64,000 nt of DNA from Tridacna crocea. Lineage: Eukaryota; Mollusca; Bivalvia; Cardiida; Cardiidae. The notes under the pieces are model-generated. The model was not told where the DNA came from. It saw only the letters and a program-made list of their open reading frames with translations, and ran no database searches. The translations under genes were made by a program, and so were the position numbers. Within the stretch, counting starts at the first letter, position 1; each line of letters begins with the position of its first letter. Of the stretch, positions 1-14,400 are shown in pieces. The DNA is taken from positions 15,162,119 through 15,226,118 of the forward strand of contig OX031071.1 in NCBI GenBank assembly GCA_943736015.1, given 5' to 3'.

Positions 1-690
1 ATGAGTTAAACCCCCTTCCACAGAGTATGAATCATTTACAAAAATTATGTTTGTTTACTTGCAACTTTTTCATAGTCAATGGCCATTTATATTATTACTT
101 TTTTGAATGTCAGAGATCAAGATCTGACTGTACAGAAAGCCTAGTCCGATCCTGGATCTACCATATAATCTACATCTGATGCCACATTGTAACAATGGCA
201 ATCTTCAGTTACTGGGGAAATCTACAGTGGTGAAATAATTGCAGTTGGCAGTGATAGTTAACCATATTCTAAATACATGTAATCACATTTTTCAATGCTG
301 TCTGTTTTTTTCCCCCGCCCCCTAACGAAGAAAGCTTTTGATTAAAGGAAATTGAGGAAATGCTGGTTAAAGGAAATTGAGAAAATGCTGGTAATATTTT
401 CAGTTGAATGGATTGCCTTTTTTTTTTAGCATAGTTCAGAATAAAGAAATAAACGCTATAGACAAATATCATACGGCAGATTTTGTGCAGCTTGCAAATA
501 TCACTCATGGGTCAATAACAATATGAGCCATGTTTTATCAAAAGTGGAGCGTAATGCATCTGCAAAAAGTATCGACCCATGTCAGCCTGCGCGGTCTGCA
601 CAGGCTGACATGAGTCAAAAACTTTTGCTATTGGTCAATTTTCTTCATGTCCAAAGACCATTCTTCCTCCAGATTAATTTAATCTCCAAA
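1..690. other. intron sequence, no gene seen
   Basis: Upstream ATP6V1H intron. It contains a decayed copy of the GATCAGACTG palindrome (113-165) and a different short palindrome at about 572-622 (TCAGCCTG / CAGGCTGA). No splice-bordered family exon was found. Confidence 0.5.
113..165. repeat. GATCAGACTG palindrome, decayed copy
   Basis: AGATCAAGATCTGACTGTAC ... CCTGGATCTACC matches the reverse complement of the intact palindrome at 13027-13094, with several substitutions. Confidence 0.45.
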
Positions 691-919
691 TTAACCCATT
701 ACCACACAATCCCTACTTTTGACACCCCTGAGAAAGAAGCCTTTAGAAAACATTGAGGGAAAAGGAGAAAATGCTGGTAACCAGCATTTTCTCCTTTTCC
801 CACATTGTTTTCTACCCTTCACAAAACAAATTTCAAATTTTCAGTCACTTTTCTATTGTCATCTGCAAATGCTTTCGATTTGGACCGGTCTAAAATATTG
901 TCATATGGTAAAGGATTAA
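691..919 (+). mobile_element. TH-I element, full length
   Basis: 229 bp including TTAA at both ends. Central palindrome at about 747-814. The left arm has one G-for-T change (ATTGAGGG) that the right arm lacks. The right half carries the family mark CATCTGCAAATGCTTTCGAT. Confidence 0.85.
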
Positions 920-1006
920 ATTAATTATATGGATCCCAAATTACTGGTGACTTTCTTGGTTGACAGCATTATGGAGATGCATCATGTCCCCCCCTCCCCC
1001 CTTTTT

Positions 1007-2260
1007 TATACGCCCGTCGAAGACGGGACGTATTATGGGATCACCCGTGGCGGGTGGGCGGGCGAGCGTCCAGGCAGGCGGGCGGCGTCCAGTTCTTTGT
1101 CCGGAGCATATCTCCAAAACTATTCTAGCTAGGGTTATGAAATTTCATGGGTGGATAGATCTCATCAAGGGGGAGTGCAGTGCACAAGAACCATAACTCT
1201 TGCTTGCTTAATTTTTGAGTTATTGCCCTTTGTTGTTTTTCATACTTGAATTTTGTCCGGAGCATATCTCCAAAACTATACTAGCTAGGGTTATGAAATT
1301 TCATGGGTGGATAGATCTCATCAAGGGGGAGTGCAGTGCACAAGAACCATAACTCTTGCTTGCTTAATTTTTGAGTTATTGCCCTTTGTTGTTTTTCATA
1401 CTTGAATTTTGTCCGGAGCATATCTCCAAAACTATACTAGCTAGGGTTATGAAATTTCATGGGTGGATAGATCTCATCAAGGGGGAGTGCAGTGCACAAG
1501 AACCATAACTCTTGCTTGCTTAATTTTTGAGTTATTGCCCTTTGTCGTTTTTCATACTTGAATTTTGTCCGGAGCATATCTCCAAAACTATACTAGCTAG
1601 GGTTATGAAATTTCATGGGTGGATAAATCTCATCAAGGGGGAGTGCATTGCACAGGAACCATAACTCTTGCTTGCTTAATTTTTGAGTTATTGCCCTTTG
1701 TTGTTTTTCATACTTGAATTTTGTCCGGAGCATATCTCCAAAACTATACTAACTAGGGTTATGAAATTTCAGGGGTGGATAGATCTCACCAAGGGGGAGT
1801 GCAGTGCACAGGAACCATAACTCTTGCTTGCTTAATTTTTGAGTTACTGCCCTTTGTTGTTTTTCATACTTGATTTTTTTCCGGAGCATATCTCCAAAAT
1901 TATACTAGCTAGAGTTATAAAATTTCATTGGTGGATTGATCTCATCAAGGGGGAGTGCAGTGCACAAAAATCATAACTCTTGCTTGCTTAATTTTTGGGT
2001 TTTTGCCCTTTGTCATTTTTTGTACTTCATTTTTGTCTGGTGAAAATCTCCAAAACTATACTAGCTAGGGTTATAAAATTTCATGGGTGGATAGATCTCA
2101 TCAAGGGGGAGTGCAGTGCACAGGAATCATAACTCTTGCTGGCTTAATTTTTGAGTTACTGCCCTTTGTCATTTTTCATACTCGAATTTAGTCTGGTGTA
2201 TGCCCCAGCTTTACAACTTGGGGTAAGACCGGCGTATTTTGCGACAATTTGCCGCTCTTG
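1007..2260 (+). mobile_element. TC1: tandem-core element, Helitron-like
   Basis: It starts after a T-run with a two-stem hairpin: outer TACG/CGTA, inner CCCGTC/GACGGG, GAA loop (1007-1035). Next comes a GC-rich GGCGGGC/GTCC stretch, then seven core units of exactly 156 bp; the CCGGAG mark recurs at 1101, 1257, 1413, 1569, 1725, 1881 and (as CTGG) 2037. A CCCCA/TGGGG hairpin lies at 2203-2223, and the element ends GCCGCTCTTG before a T-run. There is no ORF for a transposase, so it is non-autonomous. Helitron-like is an inference from architecture and from the lack of a target duplication in its relative TC3. Confidence 0.75.
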
Positions 2261-2340
2261 TTTTTTTTTATTTTTCTCTTCAAGAGCATGGCTGATGTAA
2301 AGAAAACCTAGTTTGAAATAATACCATTATTTTTTCCCAG

Positions 2341-2438
2341 GGTAATGAATATATCCAGACAGCTGCCCGATGTCTACAGATGATGTTGAGGGTGGATCAG
2401 TATAGATATGTGTTTGTTCAGGTTGACGGGATTAACAC
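2341..2438 (+). CDS. ATP6V1H: ATP6V1H exon a (first in window)
   Basis: Acceptor TTTTTTCCCAG ends at 2340 and donor GTAAGT starts at 2439. It starts in phase 0 and leaves 2 nt. It encodes a helical stretch with [13 protein letters not shown], matching the middle of the N-terminal HEAT-like domain. The preceding exon is not within 1-2340. Confidence 0.9.
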
Positions 2439-5400
2439 GTAAGTGAAACTCTTGTATGACTGGGCTGGATGACTTTTGTAGGTGCTGTAGATCCAAGATC
2501 AGATTGCTTTTGTAGTTGTATGATCTTTGATGTATAGATTCCATTTAATTTTTGTTTCTTTACCAAAAGCAAACTTCAATGTTGCAATAAGTTTGGCTCT
2601 TTCCACACACTGAGCAAGTCCATTTCTAATATGATGACAATTGCAGAGAGAGTTTCTTGAGTTAATTAAGCAATTACCACACAGTCCCTACTTTCGATGC
2701 CCCTGAGAAAGAAGCCTGTAGGAAACATAGTGGGAAAAGGAGAAAATGCTGGTAACCAGCATTTTCTCCTTTTCCCACAATGTTTTCTACCCCTCACAAA
2801 ACAAATTTCAAGTTTTCTGTCACTTTTATTTTGTTGTCTACAAATACTTCCAAATTTTCTTCCTTTTAAACTCTTTACCACAAACAAATCTTTAATTTTT
2901 CAGTAATTCTTATTTTATCATCTGCTAGTGCTTTCAATTTTGACTTTTCTAAATTTTGTCATTTGGTAAAGAATTATGGAACACATCCCATCATTCTAGC
3001 TACCTTTAAATCTTTATCACTCACTCCTGACTTTTAAAGACCCTGAGAAAGAGGCCTTTTGAAAACATAGTGGGAAAAGAAGAAAATGCTGGTAACCAGC
3101 ATTTTCTCCTTTTACCACAATGTTTTCTTCCCTTCTCAAACCAAATTACTATTTTTCAGTCACAATTATTTTATCGTCTGCAAATGCTTTCAATTTGGAC
3201 CAGTCTATAGTTTTGTCGTTTGATAAAAGAGTTAATGTGTTGACTGTGCATGCCTTTGGCTTGGGTCATGGCTAGGATTTTACTGTGTGATAAGGAGTTA
3301 AAGATGGACCAAAACGGATGTAATTTAGGAATATGTTTGTATATGAACTGCCTGAAAAAGGCTATATGGCTTGCAAGGTGCAGAAAGAAGCATTCGGACA
3401 TTTGCATAAAGTGTCATCTCAGATCAGCTTGTGCAGGTTAATTTCAGACGTCACTTTACAACTACAGTAAAGTTTGTCTTACAGTAGACTTGCACAAACC
3501 AGTCTGCGTGGACTGCGCAGGCTGATCCAAGAGCACGTTAGAAAAATTTATAGCAAATCTCCGAATGCCCCTTTTGGCATGTAGCAGAGCATATAAGAAT
3601 AGCAGACCATATAAGAACTTATTTGTGTGAGAAACAATGAATATGGATATGAGCTATGTTCTGGCCAATTAAGCGTTTTCTTTTACATTTTACAAATGCT
3701 TTAACCCTTTACCACACAATGACGATTTTTAACGAGCTTGTGGAAGAAGCTTTTGAAAACATTGTGGGAAAAGGATAAAATGCTGATAAAGCAGCATTTT
3801 CTCCTTTTTCCACAAAGTTTTTTTACCCTATTAAAGTGAAAATGCACCATTTGAGCCACTTTGAAATTGTCATCTGCGAATGGTTCCAGTTTTTATAGGT
3901 CTAAAATTTTTCTGTGTTAATGGTTTAAGCCTTTTTTTCACAGAGCATGGCTCATATCAAAGTGTGGTAAAGTATGAACTTTCCATTATATTCAACAATG
4001 TTTTGTCCATTCTATGTTACAGGATAGTATCAGTGTTAGACTCGCCAAAGATGGGATTTCAAATCCAGTATCAGCTCATCTTTTGTTTGTGGTGTCTGTC
4101 CTTTAATCCATTCCTTATGGACAGAATTAGCAAGTAAGTAAAGTAGCCTTTTATTATGCTGCAAAGAAATTTTTCATGATCTGATTGGTCAACATGTCGG
4201 GAACATATATATCATGTTCCCTGGCACAAACCGCGTAAAGCTAGTTTCCCTTTTGAGTGCCCTGTAAACGTCACTACATGTGCAACACAAAATCCAAAAT
4301 GGCTGCTTCGATCGATCACTAGACTGCATATTTATGCACCAAACTGCTTGTTTTAGTTACATCAGTTTTCAGTCATGACAGTTTTCATTGAATTGGGGCA
4401 CTCAGAAGGGAATTTCTATTTCGTCAGCATACTCGATTCGTGAGATTATAATACAGGAAAATTTGATTAAAGTGCTTTGAAAGGGTAAAACAGTATAATA
4501 AATTTGTTGTATGGTCAGGTGGCAGGGGACTTGGAAATTTGTTCACGGCTGTGTCAAATCATGTTGCCACCTCGTCTTCGGCTCGGCACGACATCTTAAC
4601 CACAGGCAGGAAAAAGTTTCCAAGTCCCCTGCCGCCTGACCATACAACTAATAATGTAAACTCTCAGCCACACAATCCTAAGTTCTAATGACAGACACTG
4701 ATGAGAAAGGCATTGGAAAACATTGCTGGAAAAGGAATCACATAAAATTGTTGCCTGACTTTGGATCAAACCTGGATCCCCTCATAAATCTTTACTCAGC
4801 TGTCAAAGGGTATTCTCAGTGCTACATGATGAATGTTTATTAAGAATGAAAAGAATTACCTTATTTGTATTATATTATATGATATTTAGTACATTTTGGT
4901 AATTGCCCTTCAATAGTTTGCATTCACTTTATTTGTTGATTGCTTAAAGTTTCAACTCGTATTTTCCAATTCTAACTCACATTGTGTGAGGAAATATGTG
5001 TGAATGTCAAACCCTGGTTTCATGTTCTTTGATTAGAGTTGTCCATATCATGCCCATTTGGTCAAATGCTTTACATAGAGTCATATTTGAAAATTTTCAA
5101 TTATATTCTTCAAAATCAACATGTATTGTCTTGATTTACTCTTTTGTATATAGTTAAAAAACATTGTCCATCCCAAGTAGATCAAGTTACTTTGAGTCAT
5201 ACTCTATTAACTCTTTACCAAACCACAAAGTTTTGGACCAGTCAAAAATGAAAGTATTTGCAGCGACAAAATAGATGTGACCAAAAAATTGAAATTTTAT
5301 TTGGAAAAGGAAGAAAACGTTGTGGGTAAAGGAGAAAATGCTGGTTACCAGCATTTTCTTCTTTTCCCACAATGTTTTCTGAAGGTTTCTTTCTCAGGGT

Positions 5401-8400
5401 TGTTAAAAGTCTGGATTGTGTGGTGAAGGAGTTAATGCATTTCAAATAAAAAAAACTATCCCAGGCACGTAGACTGACATGCGTCAGAATTGTTTGGCAT
5501 TCATAAATATTTTGTATTTCCTTAGACCATTCTACCCCATGATGCAGACTGTTGTGAAACAAAATGGATTTATGGATGTATAATTATGTTACAACTTGCT
5601 TGGTATCAAGCATCTTTCATAAATCTCCTTTGCTAGAGGGCCGCTCAGTTTCATTGTCATTTTCAGATCCAGCACCATTCCAGTGTTATCAGATATACTT
5701 AGTGATACAGTAAAAGAGAAAGTGTCTAGAATTATTTTGGCAACATTCCGAGTAAGTATAACTCTGACACTTTATTGAATGATTTTAAGTAATTTATTGG
5801 GAAATGATGGCGGATTATACAGATTGATAATTCATGGCTTTTACCAGTGAAATTAACTATTTTCATAGCACCCAGTATGGAACCACATAGATTCTTGCAG
5901 TATGTTTATAAATAAGCACTTTCAAACACATCAAATCTATTTTATACAGAGATAAAATCCAATCATCTATAAATCCTGTTAAATTCAGGTTTTTGAGTTT
6001 TGTTGATTTGTTGTGTCACTTTAAATGCAAATAAATGGTGGTCACTAATGAAACTAATGCGGAAGGATATATTTGACATCAGAAGATTAAACAATATTTC
6101 TGTTTGAAAATAGATTTTTGTCTATTTTAAATGTGACTCCACACTGAAAAAGGGACCATCTGGGAACTGCAAAAACAAGAAAGTGTTCAACAAGTCTGTT
6201 TTGTAACAACAATGAAGAAAACAACTTTTGGAAATACTGTAACTAGCATTGAAACCAGTCTTTTCTCTTTTTCCCTGCATTGATTTCTACCCTTCTAAAG
6301 ACAAAACCATACCATGATAGGCATATGTCACTTGTCATATAAATTGCTTTCAATTTAAAGTGTTTGGTCTAAATGTTTTTTTGTCTGTAAATTCTTTAAC
6401 CAACAAAAACATTTTGGGCTCAACTAATTGAAAGCACATACAACTGACAAATAAATGTAGCTGAAGTAATGATTTCTGTCTCTTGTAGGATAAGAGCCAT
6501 TGTGGAGAAAGGAAATTCTGCTTACCAGCATTTTCTCCACCCACAATGTGTTCAAAAACCCTCCTATTGAGGGTCCATTAAAACTAAGTTGATTGTATGG
6601 TGTTTAATGCCATTTTCAACATTATTTCAGTTATATTGTGGCAGCCAGCGCATCATCCATGCTTTCCTGGAATTTCTTTTACCAGTACCCCACACAATAT
6701 TTTTTCCAAGCCACTGGCTGCTTTCTCACATAATTATCGTCAAAACAACGATCAGCGGTGAGAGAGGAATGAATCCTGTCGCAATTAGCTGAGCCGGGGA
6801 TGGAACTCAGGACCCCCTGTTTGAAAGTCCTGTACGCTACTCACAGAGCTACCTTAACTAAGGATTGTGTTGTAAAAGTCTAAAGTGTTAAGTAACAGAG
6901 CTATCAGACCTTCTGATAGCATAGAAAACATTGTGACAAAAGGTGAAATTGCTCGTCACGAGCAATTTCACCTTTTGCCACAATATTTTCCAAAGGCTCC
7001 TACAAGCAATGCGTAGAAATGAGTATCAATGGAGTAAAGGGTTAACTAAGGATTGTGTTGTACAAGTCTAAAGTGTAAAATAACAGAGCTATGACATGTA
7101 TTTTTAGAATTTATTAGAGAAATCCGAAGAGAAGGAACTGACTCAGGAGAATGCCCTGTCTATGGTCCAGTGTAAAGTGTTGAAACAACTAGAACTATTA
7201 GAAGCTAGACGATTTGATGATCCAGACATTGTAGAGGACCTCCAGTACTTACAGGAAAAATTGCAGGAATCTGTCCAAGATCTCAGGTCTGTTGATCCTG
7301 TATAAGGAAACAAACCTTCCACTTTACCATAAGCTGCTGAAATTCCATTGGTCAATACAGAAAACATATATTTTGCTTTAAATCTTTATCAAACAATAAA
7401 TTTTTAGACTGATCCAAATTGAGAGCATTTGCACACAACAAAATAAATGTCACTGAAAAGTAAAAATTTGCTATAGGAAGGGTAGAAAACATTCTGGGAA
7501 AAGGAGAAAATGCTGGTTACCAGCATTTTATCCTTTTCCCACAATGTTTTCTTAAGCATTCTCTTTCAGGGTAGTCAAAAGTCCTCATAGTGTGGTAAAG
7601 GGTTAAACATATTTATTTTACATCAATGGAGAAACAATTTCTTACAACTTAAACTAATCTGTCTTGTTTCTGCTTCCTGGGAACTACACCAGTACTCATG
7701 CCAAGTGTATGAGCCAATGAAAAATCCTGAAGTTTACTTGCACTCCTGGGCATCAAATTCAGGACCTTATTGTTATGGGGCCGACACTGTGCCTCACAAC
7801 CACGGACACCACAGATTGTGATGTCACTCCAATGAAAAATCCAGCGCTTCCAGTGCGTCTGGAACAAAGGGTCATCAGGTTACAAGTCGTATACTTTACT
7901 TTTCTTTTACATGCTAAGAAAGAATTCAACTGACAAAAATCTGATGGTGTCGATTGCCTGGACTGATTAAGTATAGGGTAATCCTGATTTTGCTTCATCA
8001 TTTCTGACGCTGTAACAATTCATTAATGCATAACAGTTCCATGGTAGCCATACTCTGACAAATAGGGATTTAGCCCTTTACCACATAGCAAAAATGTAGA
8101 CATGTCCAAAGTGAATGCTTTTTATCCCCCGCCGAAAGGCGGCAGGGGATATGGTAATAGTCTCCGTCTGTCCTTCCGTCCTTCCGTCATTCCGTCCTTC
8201 TGTCCTTCCGTCCCACATTTTTGTCTGGAGCATATCTCCAAAAGTATTTGAGATATCATCTTCAAACTTCACAAGTGGATAGATCTCATTAAGGAGGCGT
8301 GCAGTGTACAAGAAACATAACTCTATCTTCAGTATTTTTGGTGTTATTGCCCTTTGTACACTTTTTTCCTGGAATTTTTGTCCGGAGCATATCTCCAAAT

Positions 8401-11400
8401 GTATAAAAGCTAGGAACTTGAAACTTCACACACATATAGAACTTATTGAGGAGAAGTGCAGTGCACAAGAACCATAACTGTATCTTCAGTATTTTTGGAG
8501 TTATTGCCCTTTGTACATTTTTACTTTGGATTTTTGTCTGGAGCATATCTCCAAAAGTATAAAAGCTAAGAACTTGAAACTTCACACATATATAGAACTC
8601 ATTGAGGAGAAGTGCAGTGCACAAGAACCATAACTCTGTCTGAAGTATTTTTGGAGTTATTGCCCTTTGTAAATTTTAACTTTGGATTTTTGTCCGGAGC
8701 ATATCTCCAAAGGTATAAAACCTAGGAACTTGAAACTTCACACACATATAGAACTCATTGAGGAGAAGTGCAGTGCACAAGAACCATAACTCTATCTTCA
8801 GTATTTTTGGAGTTATTGCCCTTTGTAAATTTTTACTTTGGATTTTTGTCCGGAGCATATCTCCAAAGGTATAAAACCTAGGAACTTGAAACTTCACACA
8901 CATATAGAACTCATTGAGGAGAAGTGCAGTGCACAAGAACCATAACTCTATCTTCAGTATATTTGGAATTATTGCCCTTTGTAAATTTTACATTTGGATG
9001 TCAGCAGCATATCTCCAAAAGTATAAAAGCTAGGAACTTGAAACTTCACATATAGAACTAATTGAGAAGAATTGCAGTGCACAAGAACCATAACTCTATC
9101 TTCAGTATTTTTGCAGTTATTGCCCTTTGTAAATTTTTACTTTGGATTTTTGTTCGCACATTTCTATTTAGATTCACAGGCTTTTTTTGACTGATTACGC
9201 TTTGATGAATTTATCCTGTTCTGGAACAAGTGCTAGTTTATTTTTCATACTTATTATTCCCCTGGTGGGTGGGGGGGGATATGGTAATAGTCTCTGTCAG
9301 GCCCTCCTTCTGTCCCCGATTTTTATCCGGAAGATAACTTAACCAGTATATCAGATACCAACTTCAAACTTCGTAAGTGGATAGATCTTGTAAGGAGGAG
9401 TGCAGTGTACATGAATGACAACTCTGTCCTTCAAATTTTTGGAGTTATTGCCCTTCGTTATTTTTCAGGCTTGATTTTTTTTCTCTAGCACATAACTTGA
9501 AAATTGTTTCACATATCAACTTGAAAATTTGTATGTGTCTAGATTTCAATAAGGAGAAGTGCAGTGCAGAAGAATAATAACTCTAACTTTCATAATTTTT
9601 GAGTTATTACCCCTTCTTATTTTTCAGGCTTAACTTTTGTCCAGAACATAATTGAAAAACTATTTCAGATATGAACATGTAACTTAATCGGTGGATGGAT
9701 CTTACCGTGAGGAGTGCAGTGTACAAGAACGATAACTCTGGCAATATGATTTTTGAATTATTGCCTGGCAATATGATTTTTGAATTATTGCCCTTTGTTA
9801 TTTTTCATGCTCAATTTTTGTCCAGGACATAACTCAAAAATTATTTCAGTTAATGGCATGTTTCATCATACGTGGATAGATTTTATTGTGGGGGACTACA
9901 TCGCACAAGAATGATAACTCTGCTTTTTATGATTTTTGAGTTATTATGTAATGAAATCCTGTGCCATGGAGCAAGGGAGCTTAATGTATAATTTTATCAT
10001 GGACTAATAACAAAAAGGCCACATGTACATGCAAAACACAATACCTCTTATACGTTTGTATCAAAAAAGGTCTTTTTCGGCAGGGGATATCATTTCAACG
10101 AAATTGCTTGTATGTATTAATTTAACCCTTTACTAGACAAACCCGACTTTTAACGACCCTGAGAAAGAAGTCTTTTGAAAACATTGTGAGGAAAGGAGAA
10201 AATGCTGGTTACCAGCATTTCCTCCTTTCCTCACAATGTTTTCTACCCTTCCCAAAACAAATTTCAAGTTTTGAGCCACATTTATTTTGTCATCTGCAAA
10301 TGCTTTAAATTTGGACCTGTCTAAAATCGGGTCGTTTGGTCAAGAGTTAAATGTAGCTCGACTGATAGTTTATTTTTCTGAAAGAGCAGAAAACATTTTG
10401 CGAAAAGGAAACAATGCTGGTTACAAGCATTTTTTACTTTTCTCGCAATGTTTTCAAATGCCCTCCTTCCTAAGGGTCATTTAAAACACGGGATTGTTTT
10501 ATAAAGAGTTAATTCATCTTCATTATGCATCGTACCAAGAAAGCCATTATATTTCCATTAGATCCATAAAATTCCTTTTGTCTGATAATCAACTTAATCC
10601 TGAGGTAGACTGGTTTTCAACATGCAGAAAATTAGCCGTCAAAGATCAATCCAGGTCACCCTGTGCCGAATGAGCAGGCTGATCTGGGTCAATATTTTTT
10701 GCAAATGTATCAAATCTCCTTTAGACAGAGTTTGAGTCACATTGGTTTGTTTTCTAGTTCCTTTGATGAATACGTGACAGAAATAAAATCTGGACGTCTA
10801 GAGTGGAGCCCAGTTCATAAGAGTGACCGATTCTGGAGGGAAAATGCAATGAGGCTGAATGAGAAAAACTACGAACTGCTGAAGTATGTGTTTTATCTAT
10901 TTGTATGATTAATTTATGATCAGCTGCCAACCAATTCTTTTGTGTTGTGCTATTGATCACTAGGAAATCACTAGGTTAATTGATTTAATGTATGTTGTAT
11001 GGTGTTTAAAACACCATTTTGAACATTATTTCAGTCATATTGCAGCGGCCAGTCCACCTGTCCATGCTTTTCTTTTAGCAATACTCCATACAGTATTTTT
11101 TCCAAGCCTTTGGCTACTTTCCTACATACCCATTGTTGTAAAAATAGGCAGCAGTGAGAAAGGGATGAATCCAATTGCAGATACTATCATCAGTCCTTGA
11201 AAGAGATTGGCCCAGCCAGGAGCTTTGTGAGTGAAATGCATACCTTCAACCCTTTACCAAACAATTTCTGTGTTTTTTTACGACCCAGAGGAAGAAGCCT
11301 TCTGAAAACATTGTGGGAAAAGGAGAAAATGCTGGTAACCAGCATTTTCTCCTTTTCCCACAATGTTTTCTGTCCTACTGCAGACAAATTTCAATTTTTG

Positions 11401-14400
11401 AGTTACGATTATTTTGTTGTCTGCAAGTGCTTTCAATTTGGACCTGTCTGAAATTTTGTTGCTTGGTAAAGAGTTAATCTGTAATGAGATCCTAACCTTT
11501 GCAATCATATCATTCAGGATAACTGCAAAATAGTGGACAGCATTGCTTCATGATAGGATCGTGAGTTAATGTTTTATGAAATATTATCTGTATCCACAGT
11601 AGAAGAAGATATTTTAGAAAAAGTGGGTAATGTAATATGAGCCTGCATGCCTTGTGCAGTCTGATCTCCTTCACTAGCGGGAAAAGAATATTCTAGAAAT
11701 ACATGGATTGGCCATCCTCGATTAGGCCACATGCTTTGTTCAGTCTTATCATACTCCTGCAAAACGAATGTTTTCAGGGGTATACTGGAATTAGCCTGTC
11801 TGTCTGTTTGTCCGTCTGTGTACAAAATACTACATGTGGTAATTTTGTGTCGCAAACTCCTTCTACAGTTTCCCTTCAATTGTATTGAAACTTTGCACAT
11901 ATACTGATTATAAATCAAAGATTTGCAAGACGCAATTTTAAACTGTAAGCTCTAGTTTTGATCTGTACTATCCACAGGAGAAGGTAAAGTTTAGCCAAGG
12001 CCTAATTCTTTACCAAATGACAAAATTTTAAGCTGGTCTAAATTGAAACCATTTGCAGGCAACATATGAAATACTGCTCTTATGGTCAGATTTGTCTATA
12101 TTAGAAAGAATTAAGAAACACTTCAGGAACAAGGAAAAATAACTGGTTACCAACATTTTCTCCTTTTCCCGCAATGTTTTCACAAGGGTTGTGAAAGTTG
12201 GGATTGTGTGGTAAATTGTTAAACTTTAAATGATTGATCAGATCATTCATTAAGATACTTTGTTTCAGAATTTTGGTTAGATTATTGGAAGGCAGCAAGG
12301 ATCCTCTAATACTGTCAGTTGCAGCCCATGACATTGGTGAATATGTAAGGTACTACCCTAGGGGGAAAAAGTAAGTATTTCATTGATACACAGTCTTTAA
12401 GTTTCCACCACTCAAACCTGACTGTTACAGACTTTCAGGAATGAAGACTTATGAAAATGTTGAGAGAAAAGGAGGAAATGATGGTATCTAGCATTTTCTC
12501 CTTTTCCCACAGTGTTTACTATCCTTTCTGAAAATTTGAGCCAAGGCTATGGACATATAAGACAAATTTTTCCAGCCGACAGATTTTTAAAAAAAAATTG
12601 CACATACAAAGCTCATCACATTTTTAGGCAATTACAGTTAAAAAAAGAAAAAAGATTTGGGTACCTGTGCTTGTTTGATAAATGTACATATATGCATGTT
12701 ATATATTGACCATTAAGTTAAGAAAAGAGATAATTTGATCGAATCAAGGATTAATTTTTAAAAAATACATACTTTCTTACATAACCAGCATTTTCTCCTT
12801 TTCCCACATTGTTTTCCACCCTTCCAAGCACAAATTTCAATTTTTTCAGACACATATATTTTGTTGTCTGCAAATGCTTTCAAGTTGGACCAGTCTAAAA
12901 TTATGTCGTTTGGTAAAGGGTTAACCCTTAAAGTGCTGAATTAATACAAGAGACATTTTTAAAAAGGAAAAACATCTGAAATATTGCTGTACCAAAGTTT
13001 TTTTGGCTAGAATATGTAACAATAAAGTGGACAGTGTAGATCCAAGATCAGACTGCATGTTCTGTGCAGTCTGATCTTGATCTACACTGTCCACAAATAC
13101 AAGTTAACTTGGTTCCAGCACTTTAAGGGTTAAGGAAGAGAAGAAATCATTTAAGCCACATTTATATTGTCATCTGTAAATGCTTTCAATTTGGTCAAGT
13201 TCAGAATTTTTGGTTTAGTAAAGACTTAAACCACCTTTTCACAGAGCATGTCTCAATTATATTTTACAGTGTTATAGAGCAGCTAGGAGCCAAACAGTTA
13301 GTGATGCAATATTTGGTCCATGAAGATCCCAATGTTAGATACGAGGCTTTGATAGCTGTACAGAAACTTATGGTTCATAATTGGTAAGGGATTTAACCCA
13401 TTACCACACAACCCCTACTTTTGACACCCCTGAGAAAGAAGCCTTTTGAAAACACTGTGGGAAAAGGAGAAAATGCTGGTAACCAGCATTTTCTCCTTTT
13501 CCCCCAGTGTTTTCTACCCTTCCCAGAACAAATTTCAATTTTTCAGTCACCTTTATTTTGTCGTCTGCAAATGCTTTCAATTTAGACCAGTCTAAAATTT
13601 TGTCATGTGGTAAAGAGTTAAATGGATTTTATCCAATCTTTACTATACAGTATAGTTTCTAGGCATACCTGGCATAAAGGCTTTTGAAGAAGTTATTAGG
13701 AAAAATTGTAGTGCATTTTCCACAATGTTTTTCCCTTCTACCCTTTACATAGGCAAATGTCATCAATTATCAATTTATCCTGCATAATTTTTGTCCTCGT
13801 TATTTGTCGTCTGCAATGCTTTAAATTCGGGGTCCAGGGTTTGATCCCTGGCTCAGCCAATTTCTTTCCAAGGGTTGGTGATTGTCATTGCTACACCTCT
13901 CCCACTGTCGACCATTGTTGCGACAATGATCATTTGGGAAAGCAGCCAGTGGCTTTGAAAGAAAATTGTGCAAAGCACTGGTAAAAGAAATTCCAGGAAC
14001 AAATGGATAAGTGCACTGGCTGCCATGATGTAACTGAAATAATGTTGAAAATGGCGTTAAACCCCATACAATCAACCATTAAATTCAGCCTAGCCTAAAC
14101 TTTTTTCTCTGGTAGAGAGTTAACTTGTTACAACACCCAATTTTTGACTTGTCCAATTTAAAAGCATTTGAAAAACAAATCTGGACTGATCTCCACAAAC
14201 TTAGATTGTTCTTTGGCAAGGCAGTGCAAAGGCCCAGCTAGTGCTGGTTGAAACCTGCAGAAAAGACAAGAGTAAGTGAACTGGCTGTATGAAGTGACTG
14301 GAAATGGATACAGAAAAACCTACCATTAGTGGCCACCTCTGTAGCTCAGTCATCCTGTGCTAACACTCTACCAAACAATAAAAATTTCAGACTTGTCCAA

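Noticed and set aside
1-2340. An upstream ATP6V1H exon
   Set aside because: No splice-bordered open stretch matching the expected preceding segment of the family was found; the space is TH-I, TC1 and unique intron.
8124-8936. Reverse-strand 86-111 codon frames repeating [12 protein letters not shown]
   Set aside because: They are translations of the TC2 156-bp core units; 156 is a multiple of 3, so the frame stays open by period, not by coding.
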